Below, piece by piece: positions 12,581 to 20,853 of a DNA stretch of 28,437 nt (positions are counted from its first letter, which is position 1; each line of letters begins with the position of its first letter). This DNA is from a virus. The position numbers and the translations under genes were made by a program. The notes below the pieces were generated by a model, which saw only the letters and a program-made list of their open reading frames with translations, was not told where the DNA came from and did no database searches. The DNA lies in the IMG/VR virus record IMGVR_UViG_3300035698_010038, positions 1-28,437 of that record; one strand, given 5' to 3'.

Positions 12581-13320
12581 TGCCACAAACTAGATCAGTA
12601 CTATCTGCTGCTAACGCTAGTGTACAAATTGCAGGAAGAGAGATTGGACAACTTCAATCTCTTAATGCTGCTATAAATTATAATTTGCAAGAAATAAGAA
12701 ATTTGTACCAAGATAATATACAGTCATTTCCAAGAGGAATAACAACTGTAAGTTTAACAGCTAGAAGAGCCTTAATAGATACTGATTGTATGTTTGGTAC
12801 TTTTGACACAATATCTAAATTAGCAGAGGCTATGGATAATCTAGCCGCTTCAATTCCAGATACAACTTTACCATATGGTATTGGTTCAGTTATACGACAG
12901 AATCCAGGTGGACAAAATGTTTTTACAGAATGGGCAGCAACAGGTTTGCAGGCAGCAAGATTTTTTGGCGGTGTAAATGATGAGCCAACAATAACTGGAG
13001 CGATTGCTGGAATTAAAAGCTTACAAGAAATATTAACAGGAATAAAAAATGGTGTTTCTTCTATAGGCGATTTTTTTGCTAGAGTACCGTTTGATGTTAT
13101 AGTTAAGATGGAATCAAATACTCCTAAGGGTAATTCAAATAATGTAAATGCATTTTTTGCTAATCCTACTACTTTATGGAAATTTCAAAATTGTACAATA
13201 GGTTCTAGAACATTTTCTTTAGATATAAATAATATTATAGTGATTGAAGAATGTACGATTGCTTGTAGGAAATTTATAGAGTTACCAGGAGATTTATCTT
13301 ATCAAGAAGTATTTAATTAA
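12580..13320 (+). CDS. Tail tube-like paralogue 3, with a central insertion
   Basis: 246 residues, about 65 longer than its neighbours. The shared frame is ASVQIAGREIGQLQSLNA at the start, 'RRALIDTDCMFG' (about 63-74) and 'WKFQNCTIGSRTFSLDIN' near the end. The extra residues lie between about 75 and 185: a helical, Gly-rich region (KLAEAMDNLAASIPDTT ... GAIAGIKSLQEILTGIKNG) that could line or plug the channel or contact the tape measure. The start overlaps the previous stop (TAATG). It is probably a minor tail component; the role is not shown by sequence. Confidence 0.6.
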   Translation: MPQTRSVLSAANASVQIAGREIGQLQSLNAAINYNLQEIRNLYQDNIQSFPRGITTVSLTARRALIDTDCMFGTFDTISKLAEAMDNLAASIPDTTLPYGIGSVIRQNPGGQNVFTEWAATGLQAARFFGGVNDEPTITGAIAGIKSLQEILTGIKNGVSSIGDFFARVPFDVIVKMESNTPKGNSNNVNAFFANPTTLWKFQNCTIGSRTFSLDINNIIVIEECTIACRKFIELPGDLSYQEVFN

Positions 13321-13337
13321 AGGAGGTGTAAGTAAGA

Positions 13338-13796
13338 ATGGTTGAAGAGAATAAGGAGTTAGATATCAAGTTAGCAAAAATGATACTCGGTAATGATGAT
13401 ACATGCCAGATAGAGGCTATGGGCTATAGATTTAAGATTCATTGTGCAACAATGCAAGACTTAATTCAAATAAATATAGTTTCTAATAATCTAAGAGCTG
13501 GGGTATTTCAAAGTGATTTAGATTTAAAAGTATTGACTACAATGATAGCTACGTTTGATGTATTGTGTGAAGAGGTAGTTAGAGTAAAAGATAAAGATGG
13601 TAGGGATATAAATCCAATAGAAGTACAAACAGTAAAAGATAGCAAAGGCAATGTTATAAGAAATATTAAATTTTGGGAATTTCTACAGAATAAAAAGAAT
13701 CCAAGATTATTTGAAACATTAGTTGTTCAAATGTATGAACAGTATATGAGTTTCCAGAATGAAATAGCTATAAAGTACGATGACTTAAAAAACTGA
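13338..13796 (+). CDS. Tail assembly chaperone, short form (gpG-like)
   Basis: 152 residues; AGGAGGTG (13321-13328) before ATG 13338. Position between tube and tape measure genes and size are typical for the first tail assembly chaperone. The last codons are TTA AAA AAC TGA, containing the slippery heptamer A AAA AAC (13787-13793) in the right phase. A -1 slip continues into the overlapping frame ending at 14089, giving a fusion of about 250 residues, as in lambda gpG/gpGT. The short form would be the major product. Such chaperones coat the tape measure and recruit tube subunits; they are absent from mature virions. Confidence 0.8.
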   Translation: MVEENKELDIKLAKMILGNDDTCQIEAMGYRFKIHCATMQDLIQINIVSNNLRAGVFQSDLDLKVLTTMIATFDVLCEEVVRVKDKDGRDINPIEVQTVKDSKGNVIRNIKFWEFLQNKKNPRLFETLVVQMYEQYMSFQNEIAIKYDDLKN

Positions 13797-13868
13797 TAAG
13801 CACCAACCGAGAATTGATCGAACCTTTAGCTTTAAGTTGGAAGCTATGGGGCTACCCTTGGGAGGTGC
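13787..13868 (+). promoter_or_regulatory. Programmed -1 frameshift site with downstream structure
   Basis: Slippery A AAA AAC at 13787-13793 immediately precedes the zero-frame TGA (13794-13796). Downstream, CCAAC (13803-13807) can pair with GTTGG (13836-13840). The latter is in the loop of a hairpin AGCTT (13828-13832) / AAGCT (13841-13845), which would make a pseudoknot-like fold. GCACC (13800-13804) and GGTGC (13864-13868) offer an alternative pairing. The slippery site is firm; the choice between structures is not. Confidence 0.7.
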
Positions 13869-14089
13869 GGAATATGACTGAAGGTCAATATAAATTACGA
13901 GTAGCCCTTGAAGAATTAGATTCTAACGAGTGGAAATCAACAAGTTCCGATGATGAATTTGTAAAACAATTCCAAGAAAAAGTTAAAAAAAGAAAAGAAA
14001 TCTCAAAAAAAAATACCACACTAGATCCAATCCAAGAAACTCAACAGAAAATTCTAAACAATATTGTTAATAATAAGGAACAGAAATAA
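13793..14089 (+). CDS. Tail assembly chaperone, frameshift extension (gpT-like part)
   Basis: In the -1 frame the reading after the slip is LISTNRELIEPLALSWKLWG and so on to TAA 14087-14089, adding 98 residues. No good ribosome site or ATG occurs at the start of this frame; the first ATG (13875) is internal, so production as a fusion is likely. The extension has an aromatic region (LSWKLWGYPWEVRNM) then a Lys/Glu-rich helical tail, in keeping with the part that binds the tape measure in other phages. It ends 2 nt before the tape measure start. Confidence 0.75.
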   Translation: MISTNRELIEPLALSWKLWGYPWEVRNMTEGQYKLRVALEELDSNEWKSTSSDDEFVKQFQEKVKKRKEISKKNTTLDPIQETQQKILNNIVNNKEQK

Positions 14090-14091
14090 TA

Positions 14092-16053
14092 ATGGCTGAA
14101 ATAGATGTAACATTAAAAATAGAAAGACAACTTAAACAGACCCAAGAAACGTTTAAGAAAATAGCTGATTCTATGGGAACTTCCTCTAAAGGTTTTTCCA
14201 CTGGTATCGGTGATACATCTAATGCTATGAAAGATTTATTAGAACAAATGAAGTCATTAAGTGATACTATCAAAACTCTAGTTGGTGGATTTAAAGAACA
14301 AACAAAACAAGTAAAAAGTTCTTCTTCTGCGTTTAAGTCATTTTTCGGTACAGGTGTTGGTATGGCTCAAACATTATCAGCTGGAGCTAGAGGAGATATT
14401 TTAGGAACAGTTTCTGGTGTTATGAATGTTGGGCAAGGAATATATGAAGTATTTAAAATGAAAGAGGGAGCAAGCAGAGCTATTCCAATTGCGGGTGCTT
14501 TTTTAGGAGCCGCAGCGGGTTTTGGAGCAATGGGCGTTCAAAATCTAATGCAAAATTGGCAAGCTGGTTATCAGCAAAATAGAAGAGTACAGCAGTTAGG
14601 TAATCTTACTGGCGTTGGTGGCAGAGGAATTATGGGTGGTCCCGGATTTATTGAACAGGCTGCAAGTGTTCAAATGGCGCCGAGTGAATTTGCTGGTTTA
14701 GGTATATCTTTTGCTATGGCCGGTGGAAGAGGTGATAAGGGTTTAGAGTCAATGATGAAGATGTCTGCATTGTCTCAAAAGAATTTTGGCGCAAGTGCAG
14801 AAAATCTATCAAGAGCAGTAGGTGATTTTACTTCATGGGCAAAACCTGATAATTTAAGTCAAACATTTGAAAAAGCAGGTAGATGGGCTTTTGGTGCTGG
14901 CACCGGTGGACAGTTTATGAGTGGTGCGTGGTTTCGAGCAATGAGTGGAATGATGAGATCATTAACTGTTGGTGGGGGACAAGCCGGAAGAACAACCATT
15001 GGTGGAGTAAATGCTGAAGATGTTTTTGGAGGGATATTAGCTAAAAGTGTTCAATTTGGGTATCGTGCTCCTGAAGTTGCTCAAGCATATGGATCTATAG
15101 CAGGAGCTTTACCTGGAACCTTTCAAAATCCAGCAGCGTTTGCATTTTTAACACAAAGAATGGGTTTAAATCCTATGCAAATGATGTTTCCTACGGCTGA
15201 AACGTTTAATCAAATAGAAAAAGCTATTGCTGGCGGGGGAGAGGGTCTGGGTATTAAGGGGCCTATGCAAGCAAAACAATTATTTGGTAATTTGGGATGG
15301 GGACAAGAAGCTGCAAATTTGTTATCTATGAGAATGTATCCAGGGCAATTTGGACAAAAAGGAAAAGATGTAAGTCAAATGAGTAAAGAAGATTTTCAGG
15401 CAGCTATGAATATTGCTATGATGGGTGATTCAGCAAAAACATCTGAAATAATGAATGCAACACAGGTAATGGCAGAAGCGTTAAAAGGTTCAAATATAAA
15501 ACAAGCTTTAGATGATATAAATACTAGTCTTAAAATAGCTAGTATGGGGGCAGTAGAAACAGCCTCTGAATTATTTGGCGGAGGAAAAGCTGGGCAGGTT
15601 GCTGCTCTTGCAAAAGCTGGTGTTTCCAGGGATACCGTAGAGAGAACATTTGGTATTGATCTTACTGGAACTGTTAGTAGCCCGTGGAAAGGACCATTAT
15701 TAGAAGCGATATTACCAGGTGAAACTCTCAGCGATGTTTTTTCTAAATTTTCTACAAGATCAAGAGGTACTAGTCGCAGTTGGGGAGAACCAATAAAAAA
15801 GGCAGCGGGTAAAAAGAAGAAAATATATAGAGGAACATCTGATTTAGAAAATACAGATGATACTTCGATTGATAGTTCGCCAACAGACGCTCATTCTAGT
15901 TATATACCTAAAGATCAAGAATTTATTTTTGTTACTAATATAGCTAATCCTGAAGGAACTAGTTTAGCACAAATTAAAAAAGAAACTACTAGATATAGAT
16001 CTAATAGAGTTCAATTACAAATTAAAGCTCCTTTAGAACAGTTATATTATTAA
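14092..16053 (+). CDS. Tail tape measure protein
   Basis: 653 residues, the longest gene of the tail shaft. The N terminus is helical and polar (KIERQLKQTQETFKKIADSM). A Gly/Ala-rich hydrophobic stretch (about 136-155, AIPIAGAFLGAAAGFGAMGV) could cross a membrane during DNA entry. The centre is Gly/Met-rich with helices, and the C terminus is charged. Using the usual rule of about 0.15 nm per residue, the tail would be close to 100 nm. No lytic transglycosylase or peptidase domain is seen in it. It directly follows the frameshifted chaperones, which is diagnostic for this position. No LysM-type XkdP gene separates it from the hub. Confidence 0.85.
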   Translation: MAEIDVTLKIERQLKQTQETFKKIADSMGTSSKGFSTGIGDTSNAMKDLLEQMKSLSDTIKTLVGGFKEQTKQVKSSSSAFKSFFGTGVGMAQTLSAGARGDILGTVSGVMNVGQGIYEVFKMKEGASRAIPIAGAFLGAAAGFGAMGVQNLMQNWQAGYQQNRRVQQLGNLTGVGGRGIMGGPGFIEQAASVQMAPSEFAGLGISFAMAGGRGDKGLESMMKMSALSQKNFGASAENLSRAVGDFTSWAKPDNLSQTFEKAGRWAFGAGTGGQFMSGAWFRAMSGMMRSLTVGGGQAGRTTIGGVNAEDVFGGILAKSVQFGYRAPEVAQAYGSIAGALPGTFQNPAAFAFLTQRMGLNPMQMMFPTAETFNQIEKAIAGGGEGLGIKGPMQAKQLFGNLGWGQEAANLLSMRMYPGQFGQKGKDVSQMSKEDFQAAMNIAMMGDSAKTSEIMNATQVMAEALKGSNIKQALDDINTSLKIASMGAVETASELFGGGKAGQVAALAKAGVSRDTVERTFGIDLTGTVSSPWKGPLLEAILPGETLSDVFSKFSTRSRGTSRSWGEPIKKAAGKKKKIYRGTSDLENTDDTSIDSSPTDAHSSYIPKDQEFIFVTNIANPEGTSLAQIKKETTRYRSNRVQLQIKAPLEQLYY

Positions 16054-16084
16054 AAGGATACTCATGATATGATTAAGGAAAAAA

Positions 16085-18022
16085 ATGTATCAAGAAAATA
16101 AAAATTATATTTCATATTATGTAAGAATATTTCCAGCTATTATTAATTCTTCAACAACTCAAAAAACTCAAGAAGTGTCATATGAAATAAATCCAGATAT
16201 ACTTTCTATATCTACAAGTAAAGACATAGGTAACCCATGCGGCACTTGGACTATTGAATTTAATTATAGAGAAGGTGATTTTGGTTCTGATAGTTGGTTT
16301 GGTAAAATACAGCCAATGGATTATATTGAGATATATATGAGACGTGGATCTTTATTGGTGGAAGATACACCTGGTAGTGGAAAATATGTTGATAGAGAAA
16401 TTGGTGTTTTTAAAAGAAAAGATATTACATTGCCTCCAATGCAACATACAAATTCAAATCTTTTATGGGATCATGGATTTGATTCAATAAAAGGTCAACC
16501 TCTCGGAGCAGAACAGAAAGCAATAAATCCCGATTTAGTTATGTGCGGTTATGTAGATACTATAGAAAATAGATTTAATATTTCTTCTACTGGAACAAAT
16601 AATAGAATAGTAATATCTGGTAGATGTGTTGGTAAATGGTTAATTTCGCATGAAGTGTATTTAAATTATTTAGATGAACAGATTGTGCAGGTAATAGGTG
16701 CTTCAATGTTAGTTATTGGACAATTAAAATGTGCTGATGTTATTGATTATATACTAACTGTTTATCTATTAAATTGGATTGGTAATGGCGCAAAATATTT
16801 TCCATTAAATAATGAAAAATTTAAAGAGTTACAAGAAAAAAATAAAGATAGAATTTACTATTTTGATTTTTTAGATTCTAGTAATTATAACAATTATGCT
16901 CAGATTAATTTAAATCCCACTAATCAAAACAATTCGGATAAAAAACAGTCAATAGAAAATACAGTATTTGTAAATAAAAGAGACAAAGAGTCTATAACGA
17001 AATTTATTTATTGGGCAATAGCAAGACCTGATCCGTTGAGTTCTTATGCAAGACCTACAAAGTGGTATCAACAAACACATCAAGATAGAGAAGATTTAGC
17101 GTGGTGGGCAAGAATAGAAGATAACTCTCCTAGAATATTAAATTCATCTGCTCAAGTTGATCAAGGAAAGTTATGGGAAATGTTATGTAAAAATGTTGAC
17201 TTAAATCAAAATGAACTTTGGTTAGATGAAGCAGGTATATTAGTATTAAGAAAGAAAATAAATGCCTGGACACAACCAGATTTAGAAGTTGAAATTGATA
17301 ATATATCAAAACAACGGTATAGTCAAAAAAGAGGGTGGTTTTATAATGATAGACCGTGGATAAAAATAGATAGTTCAGAAATATTAGGTTGGAATATAAA
17401 AAAGAGTGATACTGAATTAAAAACATTGGTAACTCTACACTCTATAGATAATATTAATTATTTACAAAATCAAATTTCTGCAACAATAGGGCAAGCTCCG
17501 TTAACAAAAGAGGCTAGGAAAACTGCAACTGAAGTTTGGCAAGAAAAAGGTTTTACAGAAGCTCAGTTGGATAGATTAAATTCTCAATATCTACAAAATA
17601 TATGCGGATTTGATCTAACTGATTTTAATCAAATTAGAAAATTTTGGTTAAGACACGGCGTGAGAGTTGCTCCATTTGGAAATCAATATTCTGCAGATGA
17701 TGAAGCTTTTGCAGAATCTGCATTAGCTATGTTAGAAATGTACGGTTCTATTTTCTTTACCGGAAATATAACAGTTAAAGGGAGTAATAAATATAAATTA
17801 GGTAGAATGCTTTTAGTAAAAAATAAAGATGCTGATTTAGAATTTTATATAACAGGAGTAAGTCATAGAATGACATGGGGAGAATCTTGGACTACTTCTT
17901 TAAAATTGACAAGAGGTTGTGTTATTGGTGATTTATTTGATCCATTAATGAGACCAACTTCGCTAACAACAGTTATAGGTACCGGCGCTGATACAAAATT
18001 AGATATGACAATGGTGGCCTAA
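16085..18022 (+). CDS. Baseplate hub protein
   Basis: 645 residues. It follows the tape measure by 31 nt and precedes the spike with a TAATG overlap, the usual place of the hub (T4 gp27/Mu gp44 type). The N terminus has beta-rich text with 'LSISTSKDIGNPCGTWTIEF', 'IQPMDYIEIYMRRGSLL' and 'GVFKRKDITLPPMQ', the hub beta domain. 'VMCGYVDTIENRFNISSTG' and 'RIVISGRCVGKWLISHEVYL' resemble hub domain II. The C terminus has 'GNITVKGSNKYKLGRMLLV' and 'FYITGVSHRMTWGESWTTSL', a second beta domain. The middle (250-430) is a long insertion rich in Asn and charged residues. A trimer ring beneath the tube is expected. Confidence 0.75.
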   Translation: MYQENKNYISYYVRIFPAIINSSTTQKTQEVSYEINPDILSISTSKDIGNPCGTWTIEFNYREGDFGSDSWFGKIQPMDYIEIYMRRGSLLVEDTPGSGKYVDREIGVFKRKDITLPPMQHTNSNLLWDHGFDSIKGQPLGAEQKAINPDLVMCGYVDTIENRFNISSTGTNNRIVISGRCVGKWLISHEVYLNYLDEQIVQVIGASMLVIGQLKCADVIDYILTVYLLNWIGNGAKYFPLNNEKFKELQEKNKDRIYYFDFLDSSNYNNYAQINLNPTNQNNSDKKQSIENTVFVNKRDKESITKFIYWAIARPDPLSSYARPTKWYQQTHQDREDLAWWARIEDNSPRILNSSAQVDQGKLWEMLCKNVDLNQNELWLDEAGILVLRKKINAWTQPDLEVEIDNISKQRYSQKRGWFYNDRPWIKIDSSEILGWNIKKSDTELKTLVTLHSIDNINYLQNQISATIGQAPLTKEARKTATEVWQEKGFTEAQLDRLNSQYLQNICGFDLTDFNQIRKFWLRHGVRVAPFGNQYSADDEAFAESALAMLEMYGSIFFTGNITVKGSNKYKLGRMLLVKNKDADLEFYITGVSHRMTWGESWTTSLKLTRGCVIGDLFDPLMRPTSLTTVIGTGADTKLDMTMVA

Positions 18023-18801
18023 TGAGAGATTATTCTTTATTTTTAGCATCAGTGGTTACAGTTAATACAGATACAAAATATACAACAGTTCCTATATTAA
18101 ATGCTAATCCAGTAAAAAGATATATAAATATAGCGTATACTGTGAATATTATTCCTAATGGGGGAAGAAATCCGGTAAATAATGTACCAGTATTAAATAC
18201 TAATAGTTTAACATATAATATGCCTCTTGTCGGAGATGTTATTATATGTGGCTATATAGAAGCTACATACCCTGTGTGCTTAGGCGTTCTTTATTCGCCA
18301 GGCGGCAGAAAAAGAGTTAATAAAGTTCTTGCAGAAGTAAGTAAAGATACAATAAGTTTGACTAAATCTTTATCAACAGAGTTTCTTCCAAGCGCGGCTA
18401 AAGATACAACAAATACAGATAAAGAAATGACATCGTATAAGCCATATGATGTAGTATATCAGCATCAAACAGGCGCATATATAAGATTAAGAAATGCAGC
18501 TCAATGGACAACAAACTCTTTAGGACAGAAAATACCGCCATCTACAGATATTGCAGAAATAGATATTTATCATCCAACTGGAGCAAAAATACAAATAGAT
18601 AATGGTGGCAATATAATCGCAACTCCTGCAAGTGGGAAAGAAGTTAAATTAGGAAGTAGTTCAGCAAGTAGTGAAGCTATTCCATTGGGAACATCATTAA
18701 AGGTATGGTTAGATTCGCATACACATCCAACAGGTGTGGGCCCAAGCGGTGCTCCAATGATTGCAAGCCCATCACCGTCTTCAACAGTAAAGACAATATA
18801 A
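18022..18801 (+). CDS. Baseplate spike protein, gpV/gp5-like
   Basis: 259 residues. The N-terminal OB-like part includes 'NMPLVGDVIICGYIEATYP' and 'LGVLYSPGG'. After a linker, 'YQHQTGAYIRLRNAAQWTTN', 'IDIYHPTGAKIQIDNGGNII' and 'ATPASGKEVKLGS' form the beginning of a needle-like beta structure. The C terminus 'SHTHPTGVGPSGAPM' is the common spike end; the paired His could bind a metal. It has no lysozyme domain and no PAAR gene follows, so the tip is either this protein or one of the next two gene products. It should fit as a trimer in the hub. Confidence 0.8.
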   Translation: MRDYSLFLASVVTVNTDTKYTTVPILNANPVKRYINIAYTVNIIPNGGRNPVNNVPVLNTNSLTYNMPLVGDVIICGYIEATYPVCLGVLYSPGGRKRVNKVLAEVSKDTISLTKSLSTEFLPSAAKDTTNTDKEMTSYKPYDVVYQHQTGAYIRLRNAAQWTTNSLGQKIPPSTDIAEIDIYHPTGAKIQIDNGGNIIATPASGKEVKLGSSSASSEAIPLGTSLKVWLDSHTHPTGVGPSGAPMIASPSPSSTVKTI

Positions 18802-18802
18802 A

Positions 18803-19333
18803 ATGGGTTTAGATAAATCAGCACTACAGGCGTCGTTTGATTCGTTGTTTACTATGCCAACAACAAATGAAACATCATATACAGCGACGTATATGGCTCA
18901 ACAATGGGCAGATTCTTATGAGTCTTATGCAGCAACTGCTGCAGATGCGCTAGGAAATAGTGTTTCAGGAATGCAAAAAACTGCGATGCAAACAAGGTTT
19001 CAAGAAGCATTTGAGCAATATGGATCAACAGTAACAACACAGCAAGCAACAAGTATTACTATTGGAAAACTAACCGATGGAGTTAATGCTTATTGGACAG
19101 GAGTAATATTAGAAGTTTCAAATTTACCTCCTGGGGGAATAGTTCCTATAACTAATGTAGTAAATTCAACTCCAAATGATATTAGTTTTGAAATGGGAAA
19201 TACAAATAATAGAAGTATTGGTGCTGAAAGATTAGCAAAAGCACTTGATGATAAAACAAAAGCAGTAACGACTTTATTTAGTTATATAGATGGTGGTGGA
19301 AATCCAGGTACTTATAATTCAACACTTTGCTAA
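18803..19333 (+). CDS. Hypothetical baseplate-associated protein
   Basis: 176 residues. The N-terminal half is helical and rich in Ala, Gln and Thr (YMAQQWADSYESYAATAADA). Then comes ITIGKLTDGVNAYWTGVILEV and a C-terminal part with NRSIGAERLAKALDDKTKAV. The 'YWTG' strand and the 'A-x-x-L-A-x-A-L-D' end are reminiscent of small proteins coded next to spikes in other contractile systems, but I cannot name a family. The start codon is 1 nt after the spike stop, with no strong ribosome site, so its translation is probably coupled to the spike. Confidence 0.5.
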   Translation: MGLDKSALQASFDSLFTMPTTNETSYTATYMAQQWADSYESYAATAADALGNSVSGMQKTAMQTRFQEAFEQYGSTVTTQQATSITIGKLTDGVNAYWTGVILEVSNLPPGGIVPITNVVNSTPNDISFEMGNTNNRSIGAERLAKALDDKTKAVTTLFSYIDGGGNPGTYNSTLC

Positions 19334-19342
19334 AGGAAAATA

Positions 19343-20155
19343 ATGGTAGACACTTACGTAACATCAGCAATAGCCACACCGGCACCTCATCTAGAATTAA
19401 TCTATAAAGAATTAAGTCTAGCTAATCAGAATTTAAATGTAAACAACTATTCTAAATATGCACTTCATAGGATTAATTTTGGAGAAATATCATCTAATTT
19501 TGGAGCAGCTGGATACGGTTTTGGTGTTGAAAGATTAGATTTTTCTAGAAATTCAAGAAAAACTATTCAGCAAACAAAAGGCAATATTGATGGGACTGGT
19601 AAATTAGATCCTGGAAGTAACTTTTTTGTAGACGTTTGGTGGATGTCCCCGCCTAGAGTTGTTTTAGCAGGAGTTGCTGAAATGCCGGCAGCTAAAGATT
19701 TACCTATATGTTATTGGAATGATAATAATATAGATAGTACTAATATAAGAAAAAGAATGTTTTCTTTTTTAGATGCTATGGATATATTCTTTGAATTTAA
19801 CAATAATCCAACAAAAGTAAAGAATGATGAATTATGGCTAATAGATTATATGAAGAAACAACATTTAAAAGTTACATTGAAAGATTTTGTTACAAATGTT
19901 TCAGTTGATAGACCCAATCTTATAACATTTCAAATAACTATGGAAGTATTACATGAAATACATACAGATTTTATAGTTCCATATCAAAAACCAAACACTA
20001 CAACGCCAACTACTGTTGGAAATTTTACTTTACCTGATGTATCATTAGATTTAAGTGACATAGTAACACAAAAACTTAATGCTTCACCATCTACACCGGA
20101 TTCTTTATCTAGATTAGGAAATACTGATCCCGACACTATGAGGTTAAGACAATGA
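19343..20155 (+). CDS. Hypothetical baseplate protein
   Basis: 270 residues; AAAGGAAA (19333-19340) before ATG. The text includes SSNFGAAGYGFGVERLDFSR, VDVWWMSPPRVVLAGVAEMP, a segment with RMFSFLDAMDIFFEFNN, and a predicted strand pair 'LKVTLKDFVTNVSVDRPNLITFQITMEV'. The last feature is like the outer-membrane-independent beta ends of baseplate adaptor proteins (T4 gp48/gp54 or XkdP-like groups), but similarity is only by layout. The tail (215-270) is Thr/Ser/Pro-rich. It overlaps the gp25-like gene by 4 nt (ATGA). Likely part of the baseplate centre that joins hub and tube. Confidence 0.5.
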   Translation: MVDTYVTSAIATPAPHLELIYKELSLANQNLNVNNYSKYALHRINFGEISSNFGAAGYGFGVERLDFSRNSRKTIQQTKGNIDGTGKLDPGSNFFVDVWWMSPPRVVLAGVAEMPAAKDLPICYWNDNNIDSTNIRKRMFSFLDAMDIFFEFNNNPTKVKNDELWLIDYMKKQHLKVTLKDFVTNVSVDRPNLITFQITMEVLHEIHTDFIVPYQKPNTTTPTTVGNFTLPDVSLDLSDIVTQKLNASPSTPDSLSRLGNTDPDTMRLRQ

Positions 20156-20826
20156 TAGCAGTTGATACAAGGATTTTTGGAACTGATGCCTATTTATTTG
20201 ACAATGATATAAAAGTATCATCTAAGGGTGATATTGAATTATTGCAGGCATATGATAATTTAGCTCAGTCATTAAGACACAGATTAACAACTGAAAGAGG
20301 ATTTTTATCGTATAATAAAAATTATGGTATAGATTTAGCTTTATTTCTTGGTAGAAAAAATCTTGTTGAAAAACAAGAAATGTTAAAATTTGCTGTTATA
20401 CAATCTTTAATTGAAGAGCCTAGAATACAAAGCATAGACGATATTCAAGTATATCAAGACACTAATAATTCCACTATATTATATGCTACAGTTATTGTTA
20501 CTCCCATAAATGCTCAAGATAAATTATCTATTAATTTAGTATATCCGTGGTATACTACTAATCAAACAGAATGGGTTGCAGACGAAGAACAAACTTCAAC
20601 ATCGAGAACTAGCGTAAATACTAGCTATGATATTCATTCCGTCGTTGGTGTTTGGATTAGTGCGTCTCCGCATTACACATATAATAATCAGAGACAGGCA
20701 ATTATATCTGGAACTAATTATTATATGCCATCTGGAAGTTTTTTTGGTAAAACTATTACATTATCTACACCGCTTCCATCTACATTTACAAATACGTTTG
20801 TTACCTATAACCGGTATACAGTATGA
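20152..20826 (+). CDS. Baseplate wedge protein, gp25-like, with added C-terminal beta module
   Basis: 224 residues; gp25 proteins are normally about 130. Residues 1-135 are the gp25/XkdS-like domain: DIELLQAYDNLAQSLRHRLT, then TERGFLSYNKNYGIDLALF with the conserved E-R-G-x-x-x-x-x-x-x-Y-G, and IQSLIEEPRIQSIDDIQVY. It is a core wedge component of all contractile systems and starts sheath assembly. Residues about 148-224 are an extra module (SVVGVWISASPHYTYNNQRQ; SGTNYYMPSGSFFGKTITLS; FVTYNRYTV) that recurs in the next two proteins. The ATG is in the previous stop (ATGA). Confidence 0.85.
   Translation: MIAVDTRIFGTDAYLFDNDIKVSSKGDIELLQAYDNLAQSLRHRLTTERGFLSYNKNYGIDLALFLGRKNLVEKQEMLKFAVIQSLIEEPRIQSIDDIQVYQDTNNSTILYATVIVTPINAQDKLSINLVYPWYTTNQTEWVADEEQTSTSRTSVNTSYDIHSVVGVWISASPHYTYNNQRQAIISGTNYYMPSGSFFGKTITLSTPLPSTFTNTFVTYNRYTV
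20593..20823 (+). repeat. Recurring beta module, copy in the gp25-like protein
   Basis: Consensus read from all copies: Y-(D/S)-I-x-S-V-x-G-V-Y, about 15 variable residues, G-T-N-Y-Y, about 10 residues, K-x-I-x-L-x-x-x-L-P, about 6 residues, V-x-V-x-Y. This copy forms the C terminus (residues 148-224). SGTNYYMPSG here and TGTNYYLPSG in the next gene are also similar at the base level, pointing to a fairly recent duplication. Confidence 0.65.
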
Positions 20827-20853
20827 ATATAATAAATTGGAGGTGAATTAATC

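Noticed and set aside
13846-13868. GGGGCT at 13848-13853 as a fourth HEG-linked three-way junction
   Set aside because: No AGCCCC partner or inner hairpins follow, and no HEG is nearby; it is coding sequence of the chaperone.
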